Below, one piece after another: positions 56,973-64,000 of a stretch of DNA of 64,000 nt (position 1 is the stretch's first letter; every line of letters begins with the position of its first letter). The notes under the pieces are model-generated. The model saw only the letters and a program-made list of their open reading frames with translations. It had not been told where the DNA came from and ran no database searches. Source of the DNA: Oceanobacillus saliphilus (GTDB lineage: Bacteria; Bacillota; Bacilli; Bacillales; Amphibacillaceae); the NCBI RefSeq assembly GCF_023522835.1, contig NZ_JALCZU010000007.1:124001-188000 (forward strand). The letters are read 5' to 3'. Both the position numbers and the translations under genes were made by a program.

Positions 56973-58427
56973 CTATCTTGACTGTCGAACAATATGATCT
57001 GCTACTCGAATTGCTAAAGCAGTGTTAGAAAGTACTGGCCCTGCTGCGGTTAAGCTTGGAAGTGCGCTATTATCTGCAACATAAAGACCTTGAACTCCAT
57101 GTATTTGCCCATTACGATTTGTCGCTGAAGTATTAGGATTATTACCCATTCTACATGTGCACGCCTCATGCATATCTGCCCCTGGCGGACGCAGGACTAA
57201 GCTAGATTCATCTAGAGTGACCCCCATCGCTCTAGCAGATTCTCTTATTCCTTGTTCTACTTTTTGGGCTGTTTGACGGTCTTTTTCACTTAAAGAGTAT
57301 TGAACTTGTTGTAATGGTACTCCGTACTCATCTTGCCTAGAATCAAGGTATACACGATTTTCTGGTCTGGATTCCACTCTTCCAAATGCAGCGTAAACAA
57401 CCACCAACTGGTCTCCCAACACTTTATCTTCAAATTGCTGGTAAGACCAATATTGGTCTGGACCAAGAATCTGAATTTGATAAGGATCCTCTTCTGTTTC
57501 AAATTTTAAAATCGATAAATTTCCAATTCGATCAGAAAACTGTTCTCGACTAACTGTTCCAATTCCAATCATTGATACGTGTCCTGTTAGATAACGTCCA
57601 ATCGCTGGTTCCTGAATACCAGAATTCAATAAGATACGTGGAGTTTCTAAAGTGCTCGCTGATACTACAACATTTTTTGCCCGAATCGTATAATTTGATT
57701 TTGTCTTTGTATCAATTACCTGAACGCCAGATGATCTTTGTCCATTTGCAACAGTATTAACTTTATGGACAAAAGCATCTACAGCAAGATCATATGGCCG
57801 GTCTAACTGACCCGCTGCCAGTGAATTAATCGAACTATACCACGCATTGGAATGGACCTCTCCCTGCCTCGAAGGAGTCAAATCAAGGGCAAGTGGCATA
57901 TTTTGAGCTTCCAAAATACCTGCAGCATGAAGATTCATTAACATTCGATTCTGCATCGATGAACCTTTCGCCCAATCTGTTGTCACATGTAATAAGTCCT
58001 CAGCCATTCGATAGTAAACATCTATTTCTCTGCGATTAATCGGCCATTTTCTCAGTTCTTCTTCAATCGGTCTCGGTGTTGCCGCATTCCAAAACAACGA
58101 CCTTCCCCCAAGAGCATAGACCATCATGGCTCCAGAAAATTGAGGTAGGCGCTGACCGATAGGAGTGGAATTTTCAGGAAAAAGTACATCGCGTGATGTA
58201 TCTACATTTTGTGTAGGTATATTTTGTGCATGGGAATGAAATAATTTATCTCCCTTTTCAAGAATAGCTATCCTTTTTGCCCCTTGATCTTTCCACAACT
58301 GACAAAGTCTTTGTAAAACGGCGCCTCCTCCAGGACCACTTCCAACAATGACCACATCGTATTCTGTGTTTGCCATCTCAGAAATTGGTTTCGTATTAAT
58401 CCAATTATTCTTGTATCTAATAGCCAT
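56973..58427 (-). CDS. GMC-family FAD-dependent oxidoreductase
   Basis: 484 aa. FAD-binding VVIVGSGPGGGAVLQRL near residue 25-41, and the C-terminal GMC part with HEACTCRMG, QGLYVADNSALP and GPVLSNTALAIRVADHI. These enzymes oxidise alcohols or sugars; related proteins in Bacillaceae accompany a gluconate-2-dehydrogenase subunit 3-like partner, which I do not see here. No signal peptide. AAGGTGGGG precedes the ATG. Confidence 0.88.
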   Translation of the reverse strand: MAIRYKNNWINTKPISEMANTEYDVVIVGSGPGGGAVLQRLCQLWKDQGAKRIAILEKGDKLFHSHAQNIPTQNVDTSRDVLFPENSTPIGQRLPQFSGAMMVYALGGRSLFWNAATPRPIEEELRKWPINRREIDVYYRMAEDLLHVTTDWAKGSSMQNRMLMNLHAAGILEAQNMPLALDLTPSRQGEVHSNAWYSSINSLAAGQLDRPYDLAVDAFVHKVNTVANGQRSSGVQVIDTKTKSNYTIRAKNVVVSASTLETPRILLNSGIQEPAIGRYLTGHVSMIGIGTVSREQFSDRIGNLSILKFETEEDPYQIQILGPDQYWSYQQFEDKVLGDQLVVVYAAFGRVESRPENRVYLDSRQDEYGVPLQQVQYSLSEKDRQTAQKVEQGIRESARAMGVTLDESSLVLRPPGADMHEACTCRMGNNPNTSATNRNGQIHGVQGLYVADNSALPSLTAAGPVLSNTALAIRVADHIVRQSR

Positions 58428-59101
58428 AGAAGCCCCACCTTCTCCATAAATATTTTATCAATTCATGTTATGCTGGGCTGCTTGTCTATTATGTCAGAGG
58501 GCTAAAAAGTTAAAAAATGATATAAATAAACATCTTTTCGTACCTTTTTTCTTTTGCAAAGCTTTGTACTTTTACTTTTGCAAAACACATTTAATACATT
58601 TAATTATCACTTCTAGAATTACTAGACAATATCATTACGTACATAAAATCAACACACACTTGCCTATCAGTGTCATATTCATGTACACCGTTCTCGCTTT
58701 AGAATCTTATTTTACTAGATTGCTCACTTGTAAATTTGGATAATTTGCAATTTTATTCCAATAGAAACAATCTCCATCAACTGACGAGTTTTTATTTAAA
58801 GAGAAATCTTTAAGTTTTATAGAAAGTCCTAACTCTTCCCAATTTATAACGTGGCCATAAATTTATGCCTATTAAATATATTTTAAAATATAAATAAACT
58901 TTAAAATATAAATAAACTGTTAAAATATGTACAAATAAAATGTTATAAAACGGTCTGTTGAAAAGAATCAAAGAATCACATTTTATGTTTATTTGATGCT
59001 AGGTAAGACGAAACTATCTAAAGAACTATTTGGCTTTGATCGACCGAGAGTATAACCCCACTGGTGAAAGTTTCACTTAATTTTATATGAGGAGGTATAA
59101 A
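58428..59101. other. Intergenic region between GMC oxidoreductase and ferredoxin genes
   Basis: About 670 bp with no convincing gene. A tandem TTAAAATATAAATAAACT repeat is at 58882-58917 with a partial third copy to about 58941. The open frame at 58465-58743 is Cys/Tyr-rich, lacks an RBS and resembles no protein I know. Confidence 0.5.
58882..58941. repeat. AT-rich 18-bp tandem repeat
   Basis: TTAAAATATAAATAAACT occurs at 58882-58899 and again directly at 58900-58917; a diverged third unit starts at 58919. Confidence 0.7.
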
Positions 59102-59437
59102 ATGCCTTACGTAACTGTATTTGGTCGAGGTACCTTTAAAGTGGAAATGGGAAAAAAGTTAGTATTAGCATTAGAAGATAATGATATAAATATTCTTCAT
59201 CGTTGCGGGGGGATGGCAAAATGTACGACTTGCAGAGTAGAAGTATTAGCAGGTGATTTTTTTGATGTATCCACTAAAGAAAAAACAGCCTTTGGGAATA
59301 AAGGAATCGATGAACAATTATTCGAAGATTGCTTGCGATTATCTTGTCAAATTATTGTAAATGGAGATATTACCGTTAACCCAATCATGACAGTGGAGAA
59401 CACCGGAAAGAATGCCGGTCCCAGGCCGACTGACTAA
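59102..59437 (+). CDS. 2Fe-2S ferredoxin-type protein
   Basis: 111 aa. Beta-grasp ferredoxin with the cluster ligands in HRCGGMAKCTTC (three Cys near residues 35-44) and a fourth Cys in LRLSCQI near residue 82. It carries electrons to an unknown partner; the GMC oxidoreductase lies upstream on the other strand. The ATG at 59102 follows GAGGAGGT; the longer frame from 59087 starts within that site. Confidence 0.88.
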   Translation: MPYVTVFGRGTFKVEMGKKLVLALEDNDINILHRCGGMAKCTTCRVEVLAGDFFDVSTKEKTAFGNKGIDEQLFEDCLRLSCQIIVNGDITVNPIMTVENTGKNAGPRPTD

Positions 59438-59866
59438 ATGGATCCTACATTTTATTCAGTGAAGTATTGGTAAATCGGTTCATTCCTTTCAACTACAGGC
59501 TTAGTTTTTTATACTGTTACATTCCGACATTTTTTTTGGGTTGAGCTCATCAACTTTTTTAAGAAGAGAAAAAGCCTAGAGAATTAAGCTTATGTACCTA
59601 TTAATTAGTTCCTAACAATAATGTACGTTAGTCATCATAATATCAATGAGACTCTCCATATAGTAATGGGGGGTTTTATTTGCTTGGAAGAGCCTATTAG
59701 TAACATGTCAATTAATCCATTTTTTTAGTTATGTTTAGTATTCAGGACCACTCATTCGTCTCTAAAAGGGAACAAAATATTTTAGGTATCAATATATTGT
59801 TTAGAGAGTCTAAAAATTTATCATGCTTTAAGCTCCTCTCAAAATGGATAGAAAAGAGGAATTGTA
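59438..59866. other. Intergenic region before the cortex-hydrolase pseudogene
   Basis: About 430 bp, AT-rich. I see no gene, no repeat copy and no clear terminator. It presumably holds the (sporulation-type) promoter of the downstream gene. Confidence 0.4.
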
Positions 59867-61125
59867 TTGTTTGTTTATACTGTAAATCCTGGAGATTCAT
59901 TGTTTACCATTAGTCAAAAGTATGATATTTCTGTTGACATCATTCGCAGTGTAAATGGATTAGTTAATCCAAATATTGTTCCCGGTCAAGCATTACTGAT
60001 CACTACAAAAATATATACGGTTCAGCCGGGGGACAGTTTCTATACGATTTCCCAAATGGCTTACGTTTCTCTAGACATGTTAATCGCTGCAAATCCTGAA
60101 ATAAATCCAAACTTTTTACAACCCGGAATGAAAATTGACCTTCCTGAACTGCCAGATTACACCGCTTCTACTTGTATTTCTATGTAACCGGAACACAAAG
60201 TGATCAGCTCCTAATTAACGATTTTGCTTCTTATACCACCTATTATTCATTCTTTGAATATCACTTTAATTCGGATGGTTCCCTTAGTTCATTAAATGAT
60301 TTAGCAGCTATAAAATCAGCTTGGAACAGTAATACAGCTCCATTAGCCACGATTACAAATTTGACCGCTGCCGGATTCAGTCCTGAATTAACAAGCCAAA
60401 CACTAAATAACTCCTCTTCAAGACAAAATTTAATTGATAATATTTTTACGCTTGTGTCTCAAAATGGATATGCTGGTGTAAATATCGACTTTGAAGGAAC
60501 GTTAGCAGAAGATCGTGATACCTTTTCTACTTTCTTAAGCGAATTAGGAGACCGGCTTCACGCTGTAGGATTACTACTGACAATAGCAGTTCCACCAAAA
60601 ACGAGTGAAGATATCCCCTGGTATGCAGGTTATGACTACGGAGCTATTGGATCTATAGTAGACCTTATGTTCATTATGGCTTATGATTGGCACCATATGG
60701 CAAGTGAACCTGGTCCAGTAGCACCAATTAGTGAAGTGAGAAATACAATCGAGTTTGCAATGGAAAGAATGGATAGCAGTAAGGTAGTCCTCGGCATCCC
60801 ATTATATGGTTACAACTGGACCCTGCCGTATAATCCAGAAGATTTAGCAACTCCAATCTCCAATTAAGATGCAATTGATTTTGCAATGAACTACAGTGTA
60901 CCAATCAATTACTCGACAGAAGATGACGCTCCTAATTTTTACTATGTCAATGAAACGGGACAGAGTCATGTTGTCTGGTTTGAAGACACCCGAAGTATTG
61001 CTACAAAAATGCAGCTAGTACGTGAATATCAACTTCATGGAATTGGAGCCTGGCAGATTGGTCTTGGTTTTCCTCAGGGACCATGGCTTTTAACCAAGTT
61101 TTTTAATATCAGAAAGGTAACATAA
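59867..61125 (+). pseudogene. Broken spore cortex hydrolase (LysM-LysM-GH18, SleL/YaaH type)
   Basis: Two LysM domains (YTVNPGDSLFTISQKYDISV and YTVQPGDSFYTISQ) are followed by a GH18 glycosidase. After the second LysM the frame shifts by one base near 60172: loss of one T in ACTTTG would join DYTAST to LYFYVTG. The GH18 part keeps the catalytic GVNIDFEG and then meets an in-frame TAA at 60865-60867, where CAA (Gln) is expected, before continuing DAIDFAMNYSVP to 61125. The TTG start at 59867 follows GAGG. An intact version would hydrolyse cortex muramic-lactam glycan during germination. Confidence 0.8.
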
Positions 61126-61207
61126 AACATATATGCAGTATACGATTTACGGTAACTGGAGATAGTAAAGAAATAAATAACAGATAGTAAATGTAGGAAG
61201 TGATCAT

Positions 61208-61828
61208 ATGGTTATGGAGCCCGGGCTATCTGAGCAAATGAAAACACAATTAAAAAATAATTTACGACAGGTAACGATTGAAATTGAAGAGATGCTCAAC
61301 ACAATGGATAGTAATGATTGTCGTATTCTTAGTGAATTTGAACATGTTCACGATGTGTTTAGTGAACTCCAAAAAACAGCGGCATCTCATTATCTAAATG
61401 CATATTTATCTCCTTTTACAGATTCCTATCAGTCGTTCTCCACTGCCATTCAGCATTTTTCAGAACGAAAACACGGTGCATTGATGGCAATACAACGAAA
61501 AGAACCGCTAGGACCATTAATACATTCAGGTACTCCTATTTTAGCAAACGTGTCACATGCATTGTTAGAATCCATATTTTATCCTGGTAGTATTCTACAC
61601 GACGGAGCAGTGTTGATTAAAGAAAATACAATAGTGTCTGCAGGAAATGTTCTACCTTTATCCCAACAGGATACAAAAGGAAAAAAGCTTGGAACGAGGC
61701 ATAGGGCCGCGGTCGGTTTATCAGAAAAAAGCGATGCCATTGTATTGGTAGTATCTGAAGAAACAGGAAGAGCTTCCTTTGCTTTGGAAGGAACTTTATA
61801 TCCTATCCACCCTGGTGGACTAATTTGA
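61208..61828 (+). CDS. cdaS: Sporulation-specific diadenylate cyclase CdaS
   Basis: Makes cyclic di-AMP from two ATP. 206 aa, matching CdaS (about 207 aa). N-terminal helical autoinhibitory part (residues 1-60), then a DAC domain with the catalytic LHDGAVLI near residue 133 and GTRHRAAVGLSE near 162. In B. subtilis CdaS acts in the forespore and affects germination. AGGAAGTGA precedes the ATG. It lies 80 bp after the broken cortex hydrolase and might have formed an operon with it. Confidence 0.93.
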   Translation: MVMEPGLSEQMKTQLKNNLRQVTIEIEEMLNTMDSNDCRILSEFEHVHDVFSELQKTAASHYLNAYLSPFTDSYQSFSTAIQHFSERKHGALMAIQRKEPLGPLIHSGTPILANVSHALLESIFYPGSILHDGAVLIKENTIVSAGNVLPLSQQDTKGKKLGTRHRAAVGLSEKSDAIVLVVSEETGRASFALEGTLYPIHPGGLI

Positions 61829-61839
61829 TATGTACTTAT

Positions 61840-61922
61840 TTTTACAAGTAAGAGAGTATAAACTTTCTTACTTGTATAAAAGCAACTAAGGCATTCGTCC
61901 AAAGGCTTCGCGAATGCCTTAG
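61840..61922 (-). repeat. Repeat family A copy, inverted
   Basis: The reverse complement reads GGCATTCGCGAAG...GACGAATGCC, then TTAGTTGC and CAAGTAAGAAAG...CTCTTACTTG. It is very like the copies at 32880 and 62625. It lies 10 bp after cdaS and could terminate it. Confidence 0.7.
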
Positions 61923-61977
61923 TTTTCTCTAATAAAAGATTGAAATTAGATATACTTCAATAGCCGTATATTATATA

Positions 61978-62014
61978 CTAAAAAGGCTTCCATGCATCGA
62001 ACATGAAAGCCTGT
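61978..62014 (-). terminator. FMN reductase terminator
   Basis: On the minus strand AGGCTTTCATG pairs with CATGGAAGCCT around TTCGATG and is followed by TTTTTAG, just after the reductase stop. Confidence 0.8.
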
Positions 62015-62028
62015 AATTTTACTACTAT

Positions 62029-62589
62029 TTATCCTCTAACTGTTTTTAATGCTTGACTCCAAGCTATAACTTGATCAAACATTTCGTTAGCATTATTTTT
62101 ATGGTAATCAGCAGGTTTGAATACGCTCATATTTTCAAAGTCAGTTATTAATGAGAATGTTACTGCTGTACGCACTGTTGCCACTTGAAGTTCTGCTAGG
62201 ATAAGGCGTAAATTTTCATGTGCACGAGTGCCACCCAAACTACCATAACCTACAAAACCAGCTGCCTTATTATTTAGTTCTGGATTTAGGAAGTCAAGCG
62301 CGTTTTTCAATGCTCCACCAACAGCATGGTTATATTCTGGTGCTACAAAAATGTAGCCGTCGAATGAAGCCATTTTATCAGACCAAGCTTTGATTGCTGT
62401 TTCTGCTTCTGATTGCCTGTCTTCTGGAAGTGCAGCACCAAGGAATGGCAATTTATAATCAGCCAAATCCACAATCTCATATTCTACATTATCGTTGCGT
62501 TTTGTAGCAAAATCATATGTCCAGTTTGTTACTGCTTCTGCATTACGACCTTGACGTACACTACCTAAAACTATACCTATTTTTAACAT
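62029..62589 (-). CDS. NAD(P)H-dependent FMN reductase / azoreductase-type flavoprotein
   Basis: 186 aa flavodoxin-like protein. GIVLGSVRQGRNAEAVTNW is the FMN phosphate loop and FVAPEYNHAVGGALKNALDFL is the diagnostic FMN-binding loop of the YLR011w/ChrR/azoreductase group. It reduces flavin, quinones or azo compounds with NAD(P)H. GGAGGAA precedes the ATG. Its promoter lies about 330 bp upstream with a palindromic operator, behind the marR gene on the same strand. Confidence 0.9.
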   Translation of the reverse strand: MLKIGIVLGSVRQGRNAEAVTNWTYDFATKRNDNVEYEIVDLADYKLPFLGAALPEDRQSEAETAIKAWSDKMASFDGYIFVAPEYNHAVGGALKNALDFLNPELNNKAAGFVGYGSLGGTRAHENLRLILAELQVATVRTAVTFSLITDFENMSVFKPADYHKNNANEMFDQVIAWSQALKTVRG

Positions 62590-62624
62590 GTTAAATTCCT
62601 CCTAATTTTTTTAGAAAACTTGAC

Positions 62625-62702
62625 GTTCGCCAAGCTTTTGGGCGAATGCCTTAGTTGCACTTATGCAAGTAAGAAGTTTTATACTTTCTTACTTGTAAAT
62701 GA
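62625..62702 (+). repeat. Repeat family A copy in the FMN reductase leader
   Basis: ACGTTCGCCAAGC...GGGCGAATGCC, then TTAGTTGCACTTATGCAAG and TAAGAAG...CTTTCTTACTTG. It lies between the predicted promoter and the start of the FMN reductase, so it would be transcribed as a leader hairpin. Confidence 0.7.
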
Positions 62703-62888
62703 AATTTGCATATTTCTAATTCTATTGTTTACTATTTGAATAAAAACTATTGGCTCGTATTATTATTTACAGTATCTAGATATTACCTGTTAACCTCCTC
62801 CTAAAATCGTTAGTTGACTATAGAGCTTAAGGAATTATATTCTTGATTAATATATTACTAAATAGAGATATCATTTAAAAAAATAATA

Positions 62889-62950
62889 ATATATTTAATT
62901 AAATATATATCAATTAAATATATTGTAAATTAAACCCTACAACTTGTCAA
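62889..62950 (-). promoter_or_regulatory. Promoter and palindromic operator of the FMN reductase
   Basis: Minus-strand TTGACA (62950-62945), 17 bp, TACAAT (62927-62922), then CAATTAAATATATTG-like half sites at 62911-62925 and a perfect 20-bp palindrome centred on TTAATTAA at 62889-62908. A repressor here would block the start of transcription; the neighbouring MarR protein is the natural candidate. Confidence 0.7.
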
Positions 62951-62960
62951 TATTCTGTTA

Positions 62961-63003
62961 TTAAAAAAATCCTGTATCAAAAGCAATCTTTTGATACAGG
63001 ATT
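62961..63003 (-). terminator. marR terminator
   Basis: The perfect 16-bp stem (62968-62983 with 62988-63003) around CAAT is followed on the minus strand by TTTTTTT. It overlaps the marR stop codon and precedes the FMN reductase promoter. Confidence 0.9.
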
Positions 63004-63463
63004 ATTCAACTGTATAACTTTTAGCAAATAACCCCATTTTTTTTAATTGCTCGATCATAATTTCCTTTTCTTTGATATCTACAACACTCATCATTTCAGT
63101 CATGATGGCTTGATGTTTTGGAAAAACCTCTACCATCAATTCTTTTCCCTCATCGGTAATTGCAGCAAAAGTAATCCTGCGATCGGTGGGACAGGCAACT
63201 CGTTTGACATACTTTTTCTTTTCCAATTTGTCAACAACATATGTGATACTACTGGAAGCAATCAGAATTTTTTCGCCGATTTTCTGTATTGGCTGATCAC
63301 CTTTATGGTACAACAACTCAAGAACCCCAAACTCTGTCAAATTCATACCATAGCCTTTGATACTATCAGCTAATTTTTTTTCAATAGATTCGACAGCTCG
63401 AGTTAATACAACAAATAATTTTAAGGATAAATCACTATCATTATATTTGTAAGTTTCGTCCAT
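63002..63463 (-). CDS. MarR family transcriptional regulator
   Basis: 153 aa from the ATG at 63463 (AAAAGGA about 10 bp before it; the TTG at 63472 is too close). The winged helix is clear: QKIGEKILIASSSITYVVDKLEKK, then the wing PTDRRITFAAITDEGKEL with the conserved DRR. No Cys in the N-terminal helix region, so an OhrR/YodB-like thiol switch is not supported; it may sense a ligand, as MhqR does. Most likely represses the adjacent FMN reductase. Confidence 0.9.
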   Translation of the reverse strand: MDETYKYNDSDLSLKLFVVLTRAVESIEKKLADSIKGYGMNLTEFGVLELLYHKGDQPIQKIGEKILIASSSITYVVDKLEKKKYVKRVACPTDRRITFAAITDEGKELMVEVFPKHQAIMTEMMSVVDIKEKEIMIEQLKKMGLFAKSYTVE

Positions 63464-63587
63464 TGTTATCAATTCCTTTTAATATTTATCTGAAAGAGAC
63501 AATTCAGTCGATGATTAAGAAGTATATTCCTAAATAATCATCCAAATAAAACAATTAATTTAGATATCTCATATTCATATTAAAGGT

Positions 63588-63616
63588 AGTTTATCCCATT
63601 CTGTACTATATGTCAA
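63588..63616 (-). promoter_or_regulatory. marR promoter
   Basis: Minus-strand TTGACA (63616-63611), 17 bp, TAAACT (63593-63588), about 125 bp before the marR ATG. Near-consensus. Confidence 0.65.
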
Positions 63617-63719
63617 CTATAACAGAAGAGGAAAGGCAATAAAGTGAAACTTCATTCAGTGGGGGTATTACAGCCCGTTAATGCGTGATAAACCACCCCA
63701 CTTTTATCCTTATAATTCA

Positions 63720-63998
63720 TTAGTTATACTGTTCTATAAAAGCATTTTTAATGTCATCTGAATTTAAATACAGGAGATTCTTCAGGAAGCGCTCTGTTTC
63801 TGATAAGTCTTGTTGATTAATCAGTTCAGTAATTGCATTTTTAAATGACTGTGTCTTTATAAGCCATTCTCCAAGTAGTTCTCTAGTAGCTTCTCTTTCC
63901 TCATCATTCTTTAAGGCAAATAAATTTTCCGTAACTGTTTCTTTAATTGTAATCGTTTGAAAATCAGTACTCATACTTATCCAGAAGTAATTTTTCAT
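63720..63998 (-). CDS. Hypothetical protein (possibly cut by the window edge)
   Basis: Up to 92 aa, acidic, predicted helical, no membrane segment. I do not recognise the family. An internal ATG at 63974 (MSTDFQTITIKE) is an alternative start; neither has a clear RBS in the window, and the 5' end could lie beyond 64000. The regular composition (ELINQQDLSETERFLKNLLY) looks like a real protein. Confidence 0.5.
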   Translation of the reverse strand: MKNYFWISMSTDFQTITIKETVTENLFALKNDEEREATRELLGEWLIKTQSFKNAITELINQQDLSETERFLKNLLYLNSDDIKNAFIEQYN

Positions 63999-64000
63999 CT

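Noticed and set aside
58465-58743. 92-codon open frame rich in Cys, Tyr and His
   Set aside because: No RBS, low-complexity AT-rich composition and no recognisable family; likely chance.
1-64000. CRISPR arrays, tRNA or rRNA genes, insertion sequences, prophage
   Set aside because: No regularly spaced repeats, cloverleaf ends, rRNA-like conserved blocks, transposase or phage structural genes were found on either strand. The dispersed hairpins lack any transposase of their own.

Overview
The window looks like a chromosomal segment of a low-GC, spore-forming Bacillaceae bacterium, probably a halotolerant Virgibacillus/Oceanobacillus-like organism (an inference). Supporting signs are an AT-rich composition, strong AGGAGG-type ribosome binding sites, a sporulation-type diadenylate cyclase (cdaS), a broken LysM-LysM-GH18 spore cortex hydrolase, a BCCT osmolyte transporter, an S-box riboswitch and an Spx protein. 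I see no rRNA, tRNA, CRISPR array, prophage or transposase.

Layout. 1-1.2 kb: C-terminal part of a catalase. 1.2-5 kb: mntABCD-type Mn/Zn ABC importer (minus strand) with a promoter and candidate metalloregulator boxes. 5-7 kb: PadR regulator, HAAS/DUF1700 and DUF4097 genes with a striking operator array. 7-12.4 kb: BmrA-like multidrug exporter and a TetR-controlled two-gene ABC exporter. 12.4-16.6 kb: DoxX protein, then ribA-ribD-HAD nucleotidase (only the GTP arm of the riboflavin pathway, no FMN riboswitch seen) and a GntR regulator. 16.7-19.6 kb: brnQ and a divergent mtnE-like aminotransferase.

19.6-22.7 kb is a decaying patch: a DUF296 fragment, a Gfo/Idh/MocA gene stopped by an in-frame TAA, an exported isochorismatase-fold hydrolase that looks intact, and a YceI remnant. 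22.8-28.9 kb: S-box riboswitch, metQ-metN-metI, then an enoyl-CoA hydratase, an alpha-hydroxy-acid oxidase and a class III CoA-transferase. 29-39.7 kb: the glycogen operon glgB-C-D-A-P and divergent pullulanase. 39.8-48 kb: flavin monooxygenase, cadC-cadA metal efflux, GNAT, ketopantoate reductase-like protein, methyltransferase and SLC13/RCK transporter. 48-56 kb: BCCT transporter, YugN, DUF1992, DUF72, DoxX, an FMN reductase/luciferase-like monooxygenase pair, nucleoside hydrolase and Spx. 56-64 kb: a mostly deleted FMN-reductase locus, a GMC oxidoreductase, a 2Fe-2S ferredoxin, the broken cortex hydrolase, cdaS, an intact FMN reductase with its MarR regulator, and a small unknown gene.

The genes read as accessory metabolism and stress response: metal homeostasis, drug export, methionine supply, glycogen storage, flavin redox enzymes and electrophile-type regulators. 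The most interesting signals are a methionine-riboswitch operon continuing into hydroxy-acid/acyl-CoA enzymes, the isolated GTP-to-5-amino-6-ribitylaminouracil module, the PadR operator array, two families of dispersed hairpin repeats, and matching promoter-operator pairs at an intact and a deleted FMN-reductase locus.
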